Source of the DNA: Candidatus Neomicrothrix sp. UBA814
GTDB lineage: Bacteria > Actinomycetota > Acidimicrobiia > Acidimicrobiales > Poriferisodalaceae
Direction of reading: 5' to 3'
Length of the DNA: 27,387 nt
NCBI GenBank assembly: GCA_002296525.1
Contig: DBIA01000025.1
Span: 5,223-32,609, forward strand
Below, in pieces: positions 6,947 through 14,828 of the stretch. A program made the translations under genes and the position numbers. How positions within the stretch are numbered: the first letter of the stretch is position 1; each line of letters starts with the position of its first letter. The notes under the pieces were generated by a model. The model saw nothing but the letters and a program-made list of their open reading frames with translations. It did not search any database and was not told the origin of the DNA.

Positions 6947-8260
6947 ATGGCTAACAACTGGGGGTTCGAAACGAACCAAATTCATGCCGGGCAGGTTCCG
7001 GACCCAGCAACGGGAAGCAGAACCGTTCCCATTTACCAAACGACTTCGTACGTTTTCAGAGACACTAATCATGCGTCGGATCTTTTTTCGCTAAGCGAAG
7101 TCGGCAACATTTATACCCGGATTATGAATCCAACTCAGGCAGTGCTTGAATCACGGCTTCAAGTCCTCGAGGCCGGGACCGAGACCGCTATTGGCATACC
7201 TGGCGCGCTGGCAGTCTCATCTGGACAGGCTGCCGAAACCTTAGCGATTTTGAATTTGGCTGAAGCCGGGGACCATGTTGTTGCATCCGCTTCTCTCTAT
7301 GGCGGAACCTACAACTTGCTTCATTACACACTGCCCAAAATGGGGATCGAAACTACCTTCGTGGAAGATCCCGACGATCTTGAGGCCTGGGGTGCCGCTA
7401 TTCAACCGAATACAAAACTGTTCTACGGCGAGACGATCGGTAATCCGCGTAACGATTGCTTGGATATCCCCGGTGTCGCCAAAGTTGCACACGAATCGGG
7501 AATTCCTTTAGTGGTTGATAACACAGTTGCTACCCCCTATTTGTTGAACCCCTTGGCCCTTGGCGCAGACATCGTGGTCCATTCAATGACGAAGTTCATT
7601 GGAGGGCACGGCAACTCCGTAGGAGGGGTAATCGTTGACGGAGGTACGTTTGACTACGGTGCCAGTGGGCGGTTCCCTAATTTCACTGAACCTGACCCGA
7701 GTTACCATGGCCTTGCATTCTGGCCGGCGCTCGGGGATGGTTCGTTCATTATCAAGGCTCGGGTTCAGCTACTCAGGGATCTTGGGTCTGCAATATCTCC
7801 TCAAAATGCGTTCTATTTTTTGCAGGGTTTGGAGACATTGAGTTTGAGGATGGAACGACACTTCAGCAACGCACAGGGGGTCGCAGAATTCCTGGAAAGC
7901 CACCCTCAAGTCGAGCGAGTTCAGTACGCAGGCCTGCAGTCAAGTCCATGGCACGATCGACTTCGATCACTGAGTAACGGGCAAGGCTACGGTTCGGTTC
8001 CGGCCTTCGTTATCAGAGGTGGCGCCGAAGCGGGAAGTAAATTCATTGATGCCCTGGAGCTACACAGTCACGTAGCAAACATCGGTGACGTTCGGAGTTT
8101 GGCGATACACCCTGCTTCGACGACTCATTCTCAACTCTCAGAATCTGAGCAGCTTGATGCTGGAGTGAGCGCTGGATTGATCCGTCTCTCAGTCGGTTTA
8201 GAAACCCTTGACGACATTGTTGAGGACTTAGAGAAAGGCTTTGCAGCAGCGGAGAAATAA
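6947..8260 (+). CDS. metY: O-acetylhomoserine sulfhydrylase (aminocarboxypropyltransferase)
   Basis: A 437-residue PLP enzyme of the Cys/Met metabolism family that makes homocysteine from O-acetylhomoserine and sulfide (or the thiol analogue) in the cytoplasm. Typical MetY features are FETNQIHAGQVPDPATGSR at the N-terminus, PIYQTTSYVF, YTRIMNPT (PLP phosphate region), DNTVATPYLLNPLALGADI, and the Schiff-base Lys in HSMTKFIGGHG (Lys216). The C-terminus carries SLAIHPASTTHSQL and LIRLSVGLET. I set the start at the ATG at 6947, which follows GGAGG by 5 nt; an upstream in-frame TTG is actually part of that ribosome binding site. The SAM riboswitch upstream implies repression when SAM is plentiful. 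It stands alone, without metX beside it. Confidence 0.95.
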   Translation: MANNWGFETNQIHAGQVPDPATGSRTVPIYQTTSYVFRDTNHASDLFSLSEVGNIYTRIMNPTQAVLESRLQVLEAGTETAIGIPGALAVSSGQAAETLAILNLAEAGDHVVASASLYGGTYNLLHYTLPKMGIETTFVEDPDDLEAWGAAIQPNTKLFYGETIGNPRNDCLDIPGVAKVAHESGIPLVVDNTVATPYLLNPLALGADIVVHSMTKFIGGHGNSVGGVIVDGGTFDYGASGRFPNFTEPDPSYHGLAFWPALGDGSFIIKARVQLLRDLGSAISPQNAFYFLQGLETLSLRMERHFSNAQGVAEFLESHPQVERVQYAGLQSSPWHDRLRSLSNGQGYGSVPAFVIRGGAEAGSKFIDALELHSHVANIGDVRSLAIHPASTTHSQLSESEQLDAGVSAGLIRLSVGLETLDDIVEDLEKGFAAAEK

Positions 8261-8280
8261 CCAGAGTCGGTCTCCTCTGG
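8261..8280 (+). terminator. possible terminator hairpin after metY
   Basis: CCAGAG (8261-8266) and CTCTGG (8275-8280) can form a 6-bp stem with an 8-nt loop directly after the metY stop codon. Only a short, interrupted T-rich stretch follows, so it may be an inefficient terminator or a 3'-end stabilising stem. Confidence 0.4.
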
Positions 8281-8309
8281 TTGTATGCGCTTCTCTTGGT
8301 TGGGTTACC

Positions 8310-8420
8310 TCTGCACAGAATGGGCCGCTATGCCGACCGTCGGTGGAAGTTGGGATAGAGGGACTAGTAGCCCGTCAATTCTTGAGATGCTTCCGCAACC
8401 AGCGGCCCATTCTGTGTGGA
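8310..8420. repeat. 111-nt element bounded by a 16-bp perfect inverted repeat
   Basis: The arms 8314-8329 and 8401-8416 are perfectly complementary over 16 bp (CACAGAATGGGCCGCT and its reverse complement). Two G-U pairs and two more Watson-Crick pairs extend the stem to 20 pairs as RNA. The 71-nt interior can fold further: GTGGAAG/CTTCCGC (8343-8349 with 8390-8396) and small hairpins at 8333-8343, 8360-8373 and 8375-8385. It lies between the convergent ends of metY and an acyl-CoA dehydrogenase, with no T tract on either side. It could be a structured RNA, a miniature inverted-repeat element or a processing signal. No family recognised. Confidence 0.7.
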
Positions 8421-8501
8421 ATCAACTTGCAGACAGTTCGTGCTCTGGTGAGTGAAGCTGATTGCGTGGTGCGGGGTCTCGCTCCAGATATCTAGTAGCT
8501 G

Positions 8502-9749
8502 TCAGGAGCGTTTCGTTTCATTCCAGGGTCCGGCATCTGCTCGAGGTTCTTTGGGGAGCCCTAGGACTCGCTCCCCAACTATGTTTCGCTGAATTTCGTT
8601 ACTGCCTGAATAAATCGACCCAGGTCGGGCTCCAATGAAGGTGGTCACCCACGCTTGGGAAGAAAATGGGGACCCGACGTCGTCGACTCCAACCCCAGTG
8701 GCTGCGTCTCGGCCTGATGGAGCGGTGGCGTCCATGCCAATTACGTCCATTGCCAGTTCTGTGAATCGGTGGTGGTGTTCGGACCAAAGCAATTTGTTGA
8801 GCGATGACTCAGGACCTTGGCTGTATCCGCGCATCGAACGCGCAACGGCCTGCAGCCCCATGAATTTCATGATTTGAGTTGTGGTGTAGGCCGCTATGAA
8901 ACGTTGTCGCATGATCGGGTCATCTAGCCTCTTGTAGCTCCGGGCGACCTCTACTAAGCGATGCCATTCTTCTCCGTACCGAATTCCATTAGTTGTCGCG
9001 TCATCTCCTCGTTCGTAAGCCAAGAGTGTGTTCGCGACAGCCCAACCATTATTTACTCCTCCCAGAACGTTGTCCTTGGGAGTGCGCGCGTCATTGAAAA
9101 AGACTTCGTTGAAGTCGTGGTGGCCGGAGGCGTTAACGATTGGCCTGACCTCAACACCTGGTTGATCTATAGGGCACAGCAAAAAAGAAATCCCGGCATG
9201 TTTCACAGCCGATGGTTCGGTGCGACACAACACAAAAATCCAATTCGCATTGTGCCCTTGAGAAGTCCATATTTTTTGGCCATTAATAACCCATTCGTCG
9301 CCGTCAAGTTCTGCCCGAGTCGCTAACGAAGCTAAGTCTGAGCCGGAGTTGGGTTCGCTGTACCCCTGACACCAAACGTCCCTGCCATCGAGTATTCGAG
9401 GGAGGAAGTGATCTTTTTGTTCCTCTGTTCCCCACTCGATAATTGTGTGGCCAATCATGCCAATGGAAAAAATGTCGTTGTCGGTACCGTTTGGGACTCC
9501 TACTGCTGCTAGTTCTTCGGCAAGTACGGTGCGTTCCATTTGACTTAGTCCCGCTCCCCCATACTCCGGCGGCCATGCGACTGCTAGCAACTGGCGTTCT
9601 GAGAGAGTTTTGCGCCAGTTTGATACGAATGTTTTGCGTTCTTCGGGCGTGAATGCACCCATTCCTGCCCAGTTCGATGGGAGATTTTCGTTCAGAAAGG
9701 TTTTGATTTCAGACCTGAAATTGGCTGCTTCGCTGCTGTAGTCCTCCAC
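8502..9749 (-). CDS. acyl-CoA dehydrogenase
   Basis: A 415-residue FAD-dependent acyl-CoA dehydrogenase, oxidising an acyl-CoA thioester to the enoyl-CoA and passing electrons to an ETF. The three-domain layout is visible: N-terminal helices with AWPPEYGGAGLS (about 60-71), middle beta domain with CQGYSEPNSGSDLASL and GQKIWTSQGHNANW, and C-terminal helices ending GSIYSGSNEIQRNIVGERVLGLP. The catalytic Glu of the MCAD type (Y-E-G-T) is Ser here (Y-S-G-S); a Glu in LLAYERG sits at the isovaleryl-CoA/long-chain-type position. I prefer the GTG at 9749, which follows AGGAG by 5 nt, over a GTG 18 nt upstream. It is divergent from a second dehydrogenase at 9918. Confidence 0.92.
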   Translation of the reverse strand: MEDYSSEAANFRSEIKTFLNENLPSNWAGMGAFTPEERKTFVSNWRKTLSERQLLAVAWPPEYGGAGLSQMERTVLAEELAAVGVPNGTDNDIFSIGMIGHTIIEWGTEEQKDHFLPRILDGRDVWCQGYSEPNSGSDLASLATRAELDGDEWVINGQKIWTSQGHNANWIFVLCRTEPSAVKHAGISFLLCPIDQPGVEVRPIVNASGHHDFNEVFFNDARTPKDNVLGGVNNGWAVANTLLAYERGDDATTNGIRYGEEWHRLVEVARSYKRLDDPIMRQRFIAAYTTTQIMKFMGLQAVARSMRGYSQGPESSLNKLLWSEHHHRFTELAMDVIGMDATAPSGRDAATGVGVDDVGSPFSSQAWVTTFIGARPGSIYSGSNEIQRNIVGERVLGLPKEPRADAGPWNETKRS

Positions 9750-9905
9750 CGCGTCTCCTCTTTGCACTTGCGATCTTTCGTTTCACCTTAGGCATTTGAG
9801 GTGCTGGTTCGCTTCTTTAATGGCCCCGTGGTCGTTCGCGTGACAGAAACCAGACTTGGTTATCTATTTTTGGAGCTGGTTCTGCGGGTGGAGTCCCGAG
9901 CGTTC

Positions 9906-9911
9906 TATCCT
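9906..9911 (+). promoter_or_regulatory. probable -10 box of a leaderless transcript (9918 gene)
   Basis: TATCCT stands 6 nt before the ATG at 9918, and no Shine-Dalgarno sequence is present. This also argues for the internal ATG as the true start rather than the longer open frame that begins at 9801. Confidence 0.5.
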
Positions 9912-9917
9912 CCGTGC

Positions 9918-11111
9918 ATGGATTTTGATTGGCCGGCAGATGATGATCCGAGACGTCTGGAAATTCGTGAGTGGTTGAGTCAACACGGTGGCGATCCGAG
10001 CCAGGAAGCGTTGGCTCGTTCGGGGTATGTGGCTCCCCACTGGCCAAGGCCGTACGGTCTAGAAGCTGATCCGATTCATCAACTCATCATTGATGAGGAA
10101 CTAGCAGCTGCTGGGGTGAAACGTGCCGCAGGGGGAATCGGATTGGGTTGGGCCGGGCCAACAATTCTGTATGGCGGCACCCCAGAACAACAAGAACGTT
10201 ACCTGTGGCCAATTCTGACGGGCGAGGAGATTTGGTGTCAGTTGTTTAGTGAGCCCGATAGTGGTTCCGATTTGGCGAATCTTGCTACGCGGGCCGTACG
10301 TGACGGCGATCGTTACATCATTAATGGATCGAAAATTTGGTCCTCGGGCGCACACCGAAGCCAATTCGGAATTCTTATTGCTCGAACTGATCCAGATGTC
10401 CCTAAGCATCGTGGGGTGTCCTACTTTATTTGCCCGATGGATACTCCTGGTCTTGAGCTGCAACCAATTGTTGACATGACTACTGCGTACTCTTTCAATC
10501 AGACCTTCTTCGACGACATGGAACTTCCGGTTGAAAATCGAATCGGAGAAGAAAATGACGGTTGGCGACTGGCGAAGGTGACCTTAGGAAACGAACGAGT
10601 GTCATTGTCGGGTGAGGGAGCTTTATGGGGCAGCGGGCCCAGCGCCAGTGATCTCATTGATCTCATTCGCGAGGCTGGCGGAATTTCTGAACCCACGCTT
10701 CGGGATAGAACTGCGCAATTACACATAGAGGGTGAAGTGTTGCGGTTAATTCGCCTTCGAACGTTGACTGCGCAACTCCAGGGTCGGCAACCGGGTCCGG
10801 AAGCGTCAGTTCGCAAAGCCCTTGCTGATGAACACGGCCAGAACGTGATGCAGTTAGCGAAGGACCTCACTGGGACCCACGGCATGCTCACCGACCACGG
10901 TCCGTTAGGGGGAAGTCCCCAGTTTCCTGTAACCCATGCCGTGGTGGAAGGTTGGCAGAGTTGGCACGGCGGCTTCTTGTTCTCTCCGGCTTTGACCATT
11001 GGTGGAGGCACAAGCGAGGTACAACGAAACATTGTCGCCGAACGAGTCTTGGGTTTACCCCATGACATCGATATTCAAGCCGGGCAACCTTGGAGCGAGA
11101 CGCGTGCTTGA
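9918..11111 (+). CDS. acyl-CoA dehydrogenase
   Basis: A 397-residue acyl-CoA dehydrogenase, second of a divergent pair. FAD/substrate motifs are CQLFSEPDSGSDLANL, NGSKIWSSGAHRSQFG and GGGTSEVQRNIVAERVLGLP at the C-terminus. The segment equivalent to MCAD Y-E-G-T reads I-G-G-G-T, so that Glu is absent; Glu in TLGNERVSL occupies the isovaleryl-CoA-type position. The N-terminus is shorter than in the neighbour and begins MDFDWPADDD, with DPRRLEIREWL as first helix. The open frame continues upstream to 9801 but with no plausible signals; the TANNNT box supports 9918. With the neighbouring gene it may serve one pathway, as homologous or partner subunits. Confidence 0.92.
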   Translation: MDFDWPADDDPRRLEIREWLSQHGGDPSQEALARSGYVAPHWPRPYGLEADPIHQLIIDEELAAAGVKRAAGGIGLGWAGPTILYGGTPEQQERYLWPILTGEEIWCQLFSEPDSGSDLANLATRAVRDGDRYIINGSKIWSSGAHRSQFGILIARTDPDVPKHRGVSYFICPMDTPGLELQPIVDMTTAYSFNQTFFDDMELPVENRIGEENDGWRLAKVTLGNERVSLSGEGALWGSGPSASDLIDLIREAGGISEPTLRDRTAQLHIEGEVLRLIRLRTLTAQLQGRQPGPEASVRKALADEHGQNVMQLAKDLTGTHGMLTDHGPLGGSPQFPVTHAVVEGWQSWHGGFLFSPALTIGGGTSEVQRNIVAERVLGLPHDIDIQAGQPWSETRA

Positions 11112-11194
11112 GGATGGCCAGGTCTTTTAGTGACTGTGGAGGGTGCCACGCCAGAATTATTGTTCTCAAGGTTCATCGCTCGGCCTCTTGGGGG

Positions 11195-11217
11195 CCTACA
11201 CTCATCGGCGTAATTTC
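11195..11217 (+). promoter_or_regulatory. candidate promoter for the 11234 gene
   Basis: TTGGGG and TAATTT are separated by 17 nt, ending about 15 nt before the ATG at 11234. This would give a short leader. The evidence is only the spacing and hexamer resemblance. Confidence 0.35.
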
Positions 11218-11233
11218 GGTTGAACGGATTCAA

Positions 11234-11581
11234 ATGACAAAGCAAACCTCAATCTGTGGCGCGATTCTTATCGCCTTAGGTGTAATCGTGACAATCGTCT
11301 CCGATTCTGGGAGCGTGACATCGCTGATCCCGGCTTTTATGGGGGTCATACTGTTAGCTTTGGGGCTTGCTGCTTCAGCTAAACCATCGATGAGTCATCA
11401 TCTAATGCACTTGATGGCTGTGGTGGCGCTTTTGGCTTTGTTGGGGAGTTTGGGTTCTTTGATCGGTCGCGGCAGCACCGGTTGGGCGTTGTTTTCTCAA
11501 CTCGTAACGATCGCTGTCACCGGCTTCTTACTCGTGAACGCAATTCAAGCATTTCGGAATCGAGCTCAAGAATCGAACTAA
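11234..11581 (+). CDS. small hydrophobic membrane protein
   Basis: A 115-residue protein with four likely membrane segments: ICGAILIALGVIVTIVSD (about 6-23), the stretch LIPAFMGVILLALGLAAS (about 30-47), HLMAVVALLALLGSLGSLIG (about 56-75) and WALFSQLVTIAVTGFLLVNAI (about 82-102), with a polar C-terminus FRNRAQESN. No family is named with certainty; many actinobacteria have similar four-helix 'hypothetical membrane proteins'. I set the start at 11234 (MTKQTS) because the upstream extension of the open frame is unlike a protein and a promoter-like sequence lies in it. It stands alone between the dehydrogenase and the MOSC gene. Confidence 0.75.
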   Translation: MTKQTSICGAILIALGVIVTIVSDSGSVTSLIPAFMGVILLALGLAASAKPSMSHHLMHLMAVVALLALLGSLGSLIGRGSTGWALFSQLVTIAVTGFLLVNAIQAFRNRAQESN

Positions 11582-11685
11582 ATGGCCGAGCGGGTGCTTG
11601 ACTATTTGTATAGAACCTCGTCACGTTTCGCTGAGGGTGTGTTTCGCATCAGCGATTCCTAACGGCGTGGTTAATCTGGGCTTGC

Positions 11686-11691
11686 TACGGT
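11686..11691 (+). promoter_or_regulatory. probable -10 box of a leaderless transcript (MOSC gene)
   Basis: TACGGT stands 6 nt before the ATG at 11698 with no ribosome binding site in between. Confidence 0.45.
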
Positions 11692-11697
11692 CGCGTC

Positions 11698-12579
11698 ATG
11701 CATGAAGTGCGAGTCGAAGAAATCCATATTCACCCCGTCAAGTCCTGTCGAAGAATTGAGGTTGAGCACGCCGACATAATCGCGACCGGACTCGCTCATG
11801 ACCGCGAGTGGCAGATAGTCGACAGTGACGGAAACTGTGTAACCCAACGAAACCGCCCTGAGTTAGCGACCGTTGACACCGCACTGGATGGCGATGAGGT
11901 GACTCTCTCTACGCCTGAACATGGCTCGGTAAAACTATCGACGCAAGGTGCTGCTTCAGTGACGGTGCTCCCATTGGTGGGGAGACGACCAGTCAGCGCT
12001 GTCGATGGTGGAGATGAGGCAGCCGCATGGATCTCAGATTTTTTGGGTGACGCTCACCGTTTCGCAGCTGTTACCCCATCCTCTGAGCATCGGGCTCCTT
12101 CTTCTCTCGACGTCTTTGACCAGACAATTACATTTGTCGATCTAGCTCCTGTCCTACTCGCTAATTCCGCGTCATTGAGATGGCTGCAAGAGCGAGCAGT
12201 AGAACCATTCGGCATAGAGCGCTTCCGGGCAAATGTGATTGTCGATGCAGGCGATGCGTGGGTTGAAGATACTTGGCACGAGATGAACATCGGCTCAACC
12301 AGTTTGACCGCCGAACTTCCTTGGCCTCGTTGCGCTGTCCCACAAATTGACCAAGATTCCGGTGAGAGACATCGAGAACCCGCTGTGGCTTTGCGCGCGC
12401 ACCGGTGGTGCAGCGAAGCTCCAAGTCTTGAAGGAAACCTGAAAGCACTAATGGAAGGCAACGGGCTATTTGGCATGGCTTGTCGCGTCGGACCCGCTGG
12501 TTCGACGATTAACGTAGGCGACCTGGTGGAGGTCACCTCTTTCCAGGATCCTTTAATTGCACCGCCTCTCAACGACTAA
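11698..12579 (+). CDS. MOSC domain protein with N-terminal beta-barrel domain
   Basis: A 293-residue protein of the MOSC (molybdenum cofactor sulfurase C-terminal) superfamily, similar to YcbX and mitochondrial mARC. The N-terminal MOSC_N beta-barrel opens VEEIHIHPVKSCRRIEVEHA and includes LAHDREWQIVDSDGNCVTQR (about 32-51). The MOSC domain follows, with ANSASLRWLQER, FRANVIVDAG (about 176-185) and WPRCAVPQIDQDSGERHREP, where the Cys and the Asp-X-X-(T/S)-G segment correspond to the conserved Mo-pterin ligand region. The usual C-terminal ferredoxin domain of YcbX is absent. Members reduce N-hydroxylated compounds or handle sulfur. Its stop is only 6 nt from the convergent hydantoinase gene. 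Confidence 0.88.
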   Translation: MHEVRVEEIHIHPVKSCRRIEVEHADIIATGLAHDREWQIVDSDGNCVTQRNRPELATVDTALDGDEVTLSTPEHGSVKLSTQGAASVTVLPLVGRRPVSAVDGGDEAAAWISDFLGDAHRFAAVTPSSEHRAPSSLDVFDQTITFVDLAPVLLANSASLRWLQERAVEPFGIERFRANVIVDAGDAWVEDTWHEMNIGSTSLTAELPWPRCAVPQIDQDSGERHREPAVALRAHRWCSEAPSLEGNLKALMEGNGLFGMACRVGPAGSTINVGDLVEVTSFQDPLIAPPLND

Positions 12580-12585
12580 CGATGT

Positions 12586-13959
12586 TTAGGGTCTCTCGAA
12601 AGGCTCCCTCGGCACTAGAAGTCCCCTACCGGGCGAAGCATCAACGGTTGCACCTTCAGCAACTACTTCTCCTCTAGAAATAGTGAACCGCGGCCAGCCC
12701 GTTATCTCCCAGCCGTCATACGGTGAATATCCAGCAGCTGAATGCATCTGAGACCCGTCGATTGTTCTGGTTTCATGAGGGTCGAGAATCAGTAAGTCGG
12801 CATCGGAGCCAGGAGCAATGCAACCTTTTTGTGGGTACATGCCGAACAATTTTGCTGGGTTTGTACTGGTTACTTCTACAAACCTGTTGAGAGAAATCCG
12901 CTTCTGCGCGACTCCAAGAGCCCAAAGCATAGGCATGCTGGTTTCCAGTTCGGCCATGCCTTGCCGCAGCTCAGCGGGCCCCAAACTTTGGTCTAGTTTT
13001 TGTTCCAGCGTCCATGGAGCGTGATCTGTCGCAACGGTGCTCACCGCTCCATCTACAACTCCCGCCCAGAGGGCCGCCTGGTCCTGTTTTTGCCTGAGCG
13101 GTGGTGCACCCGCATATTTAGCTCCGTCAGGCTCATCAAACCGAGTCCGGTCAAGGTGAAGATAAATGGGTCTTGTCTCAACATAGAGAGGTAATCCACG
13201 TGCCCTCCCCCCTCGACATACGTCTAACGCTTCTTGGCTCGACAAATGAACGATGTATGTCGCAGCGCCACTAATTTCACAAAAGCCAATAGCACGTTCT
13301 GTGGCGATGCGTTCCGCCACCACTGGTCTTGTCTCCGGGTAATGACGATGCGACGTTAAACCGGCTTCTCGAACAAGCTCGCCACAGCAACCCATCAAAG
13401 CAGCGTCCTCGCAGTGGAGCAACATCACTGAACCCACTTCAGCAGCTATACGCATCGCTTTGAGGAAACCTTCAACGTTGCGGTCAAATCGTTTGAACGA
13501 CAAGAAGATCTTGACGCTGGGGTGCCCCTGAGCAGCGAGATCCGGGATTTCGTCCAGAGCTTTTTCATCCGGATCTAACAACACGGGGTGGTGAAAAAAA
13601 TCGGCAAGGGACTGGGTCCGCGCATCCTCAATATCTCTTTGAAGACCTTCAGACATCGATTCCCCTTTACGGGGGAATGACATGTTGCCGACGGTTGTCA
13701 CTCCACCTGCTAACGCTGCTCGAGTCCCAATTTCGAAGTTATCTGCCCAACTATTCTCACCGGGTCCGGTCCTAGGTGGAGTCAAATGCACATGCGGGTC
13801 CACTCCGCCGGGCAACACGAACATTCCCTCTGCGTCTATGGATTGACTAGCTCGCATGGTGCCGCCAAGTTGGGTGATCTGACCATCTTCAATCCCAACG
13901 TCGATCACGGCTGCGCCGCTGCCGGTAGCTACGGTGCCGTTTTTGATAACCAAGTCCAT
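12586..13959 (-). CDS. dihydropyrimidinase/hydantoinase-like cyclic amidohydrolase
   Basis: A 457-residue metal-dependent amidohydrolase of the hydantoinase/dihydropyrimidinase/allantoinase group, hydrolysing a cyclic amide to an N-carbamoyl acid. All metal-site elements are present: PGGVDPHVHL (His-X-His, about 53-62), SVKIFLSFKRF with the Lys that is carbamylated in this family (about 147), LLHCED, YIVHLSSQ and VATDHAPW (metal Asp plus His). The N-terminus MDLVIKNGTVATG is typical, which is why I chose the ATG at 13959; a second ATG three codons upstream is possible. GATAAT lies 7 nt before 13959 on the minus strand. It is divergent from an SDR, amidase and CoA-transferase set. Substrate is not determined by the sequence. 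Confidence 0.9.
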   Translation of the reverse strand: MDLVIKNGTVATGSGAAVIDVGIEDGQITQLGGTMRASQSIDAEGMFVLPGGVDPHVHLTPPRTGPGENSWADNFEIGTRAALAGGVTTVGNMSFPRKGESMSEGLQRDIEDARTQSLADFFHHPVLLDPDEKALDEIPDLAAQGHPSVKIFLSFKRFDRNVEGFLKAMRIAAEVGSVMLLHCEDAALMGCCGELVREAGLTSHRHYPETRPVVAERIATERAIGFCEISGAATYIVHLSSQEALDVCRGGRARGLPLYVETRPIYLHLDRTRFDEPDGAKYAGAPPLRQKQDQAALWAGVVDGAVSTVATDHAPWTLEQKLDQSLGPAELRQGMAELETSMPMLWALGVAQKRISLNRFVEVTSTNPAKLFGMYPQKGCIAPGSDADLLILDPHETRTIDGSQMHSAAGYSPYDGWEITGWPRFTISRGEVVAEGATVDASPGRGLLVPREPFERP

Positions 13960-14047
13960 AGCCACCATTATCGTCCATCATCGCCTCAAGGTTGGCGTCG
14001 GAGGAATCTTGGAAGCTTCGACTCAGGCGGATTAGTAATCTGGGTTG
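13960..14047. promoter_or_regulatory. divergent promoter region, hydantoinase and SDR
   Basis: 88 bp between two divergent starts. A minus-strand GATAAT (13967-13972) sits 7 nt before the hydantoinase ATG, and a plus-strand TAATCT (14036-14041) sits 6 nt before the SDR ATG. Both transcripts would be leaderless. The shared short region suggests coordinated control, but no clear operator dyad is visible. Confidence 0.5.
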
Positions 14048-14800
14048 ATGTTGACTCTTGACGGAAGGGTGGCCCTTGTTACTGGCGCTCAGCAAGGGAT
14101 CGGTAAAGCGATCGCTGAAGCAATCGGTCGCGCAGGTGGCTCTGTAGTTGTTCAATTCCTCGACGACCAAGAAGCTGCAGAGCAGATCGTTGAAACTGTG
14201 CGGTCGAATGGGGCCGAGGCAGCGCTAGTGCAAGGAGATGTCGGCGTTCGCTCCGATTGCGAAAACGCTTTCGAGGTTGGTCACAAACTCGGAGGCGTGG
14301 ACCTGTTAATTAACAACGCTGGAGTCTTTCCTCGCTCCGACTTTTTGGAACTTACCGACGATGATTGGAATCACGTTCAGAACGTCAACGTGGTGGGGGG
14401 TTTTCGGTGCTTGCAATTAATGGCAAGGTCCCTAATCGTCAATAAACGGCCAGGCACCGCCGTGAATCTGTCATCAGTAGCTTTCTTCCGCAATTCGCCA
14501 CGCGGTGTTCACTACGCAGCGAGCAAAGGCGCTGTCATCGGATTAACGAGATCTGTTTCAACTGAACTCGCGCCCCACGGGATTCGAGTCAACGCGATCG
14601 CCCCGGGAATCGTCGATACCGCCCAACCTCGCGACGGTATGACCGAGGAAGAAATTGATGCCGCTAGCTCTCTGGTTCCCATCGGGGCTATGGCTACGCC
14701 CGATGAGATAGCCGATGTCGCAGTCTTCTTAAGTTCGGATGCATCTAGACACATCACAGGACAAACACTTCAAGTAAACGGCGGAACTAACTTCACCTAA
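14048..14800 (+). CDS. short-chain dehydrogenase/reductase (SDR)
   Basis: A 250-residue classical SDR that would oxidise or reduce an alcohol/ketone with NAD(P)(H). Motifs in order: cofactor TGAQQGIG (about 12-19), the DVGV acidic turn (about 62-65), NNAG (about 88-91), catalytic Ser in NLSSVAFF (about 138), Y-x3-K in YAASK (about 156-160), PGIVDT after the active site, and the C-terminal GQTLQVNGG. Length is normal. The ATG at 14048 follows a TANNNT box by 6 nt; an adjacent upstream TTG is not favoured. The amidase follows 65 nt downstream and may be part of the same unit. Confidence 0.92.
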   Translation: MLTLDGRVALVTGAQQGIGKAIAEAIGRAGGSVVVQFLDDQEAAEQIVETVRSNGAEAALVQGDVGVRSDCENAFEVGHKLGGVDLLINNAGVFPRSDFLELTDDDWNHVQNVNVVGGFRCLQLMARSLIVNKRPGTAVNLSSVAFFRNSPRGVHYAASKGAVIGLTRSVSTELAPHGIRVNAIAPGIVDTAQPRDGMTEEEIDAASSLVPIGAMATPDEIADVAVFLSSDASRHITGQTLQVNGGTNFT

Positions 14801-14828
14801 ATCTACTCAGGTTGTCATTTCGGGGATT

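Noticed and set aside
6567..7094. Plus-strand open frame of 175 codons across the riboswitch and the metY start
   Set aside because: It crosses the structured riboswitch and the metY 5' end in another frame. The translation resembles no protein.
8330..8400. tRNA or tRNA-like gene inside the hairpin loop (71 nt, several small stems)
   Set aside because: There is no T-loop GTTCGANTC sequence, no acceptor/anticodon arrangement and the stems do not fit a cloverleaf.
9801..9917. N-terminal extension of the second acyl-CoA dehydrogenase
   Set aside because: The 39 extra residues do not fit the family N-terminus, and the -10 box at 9906-9911 points to the ATG at 9918.
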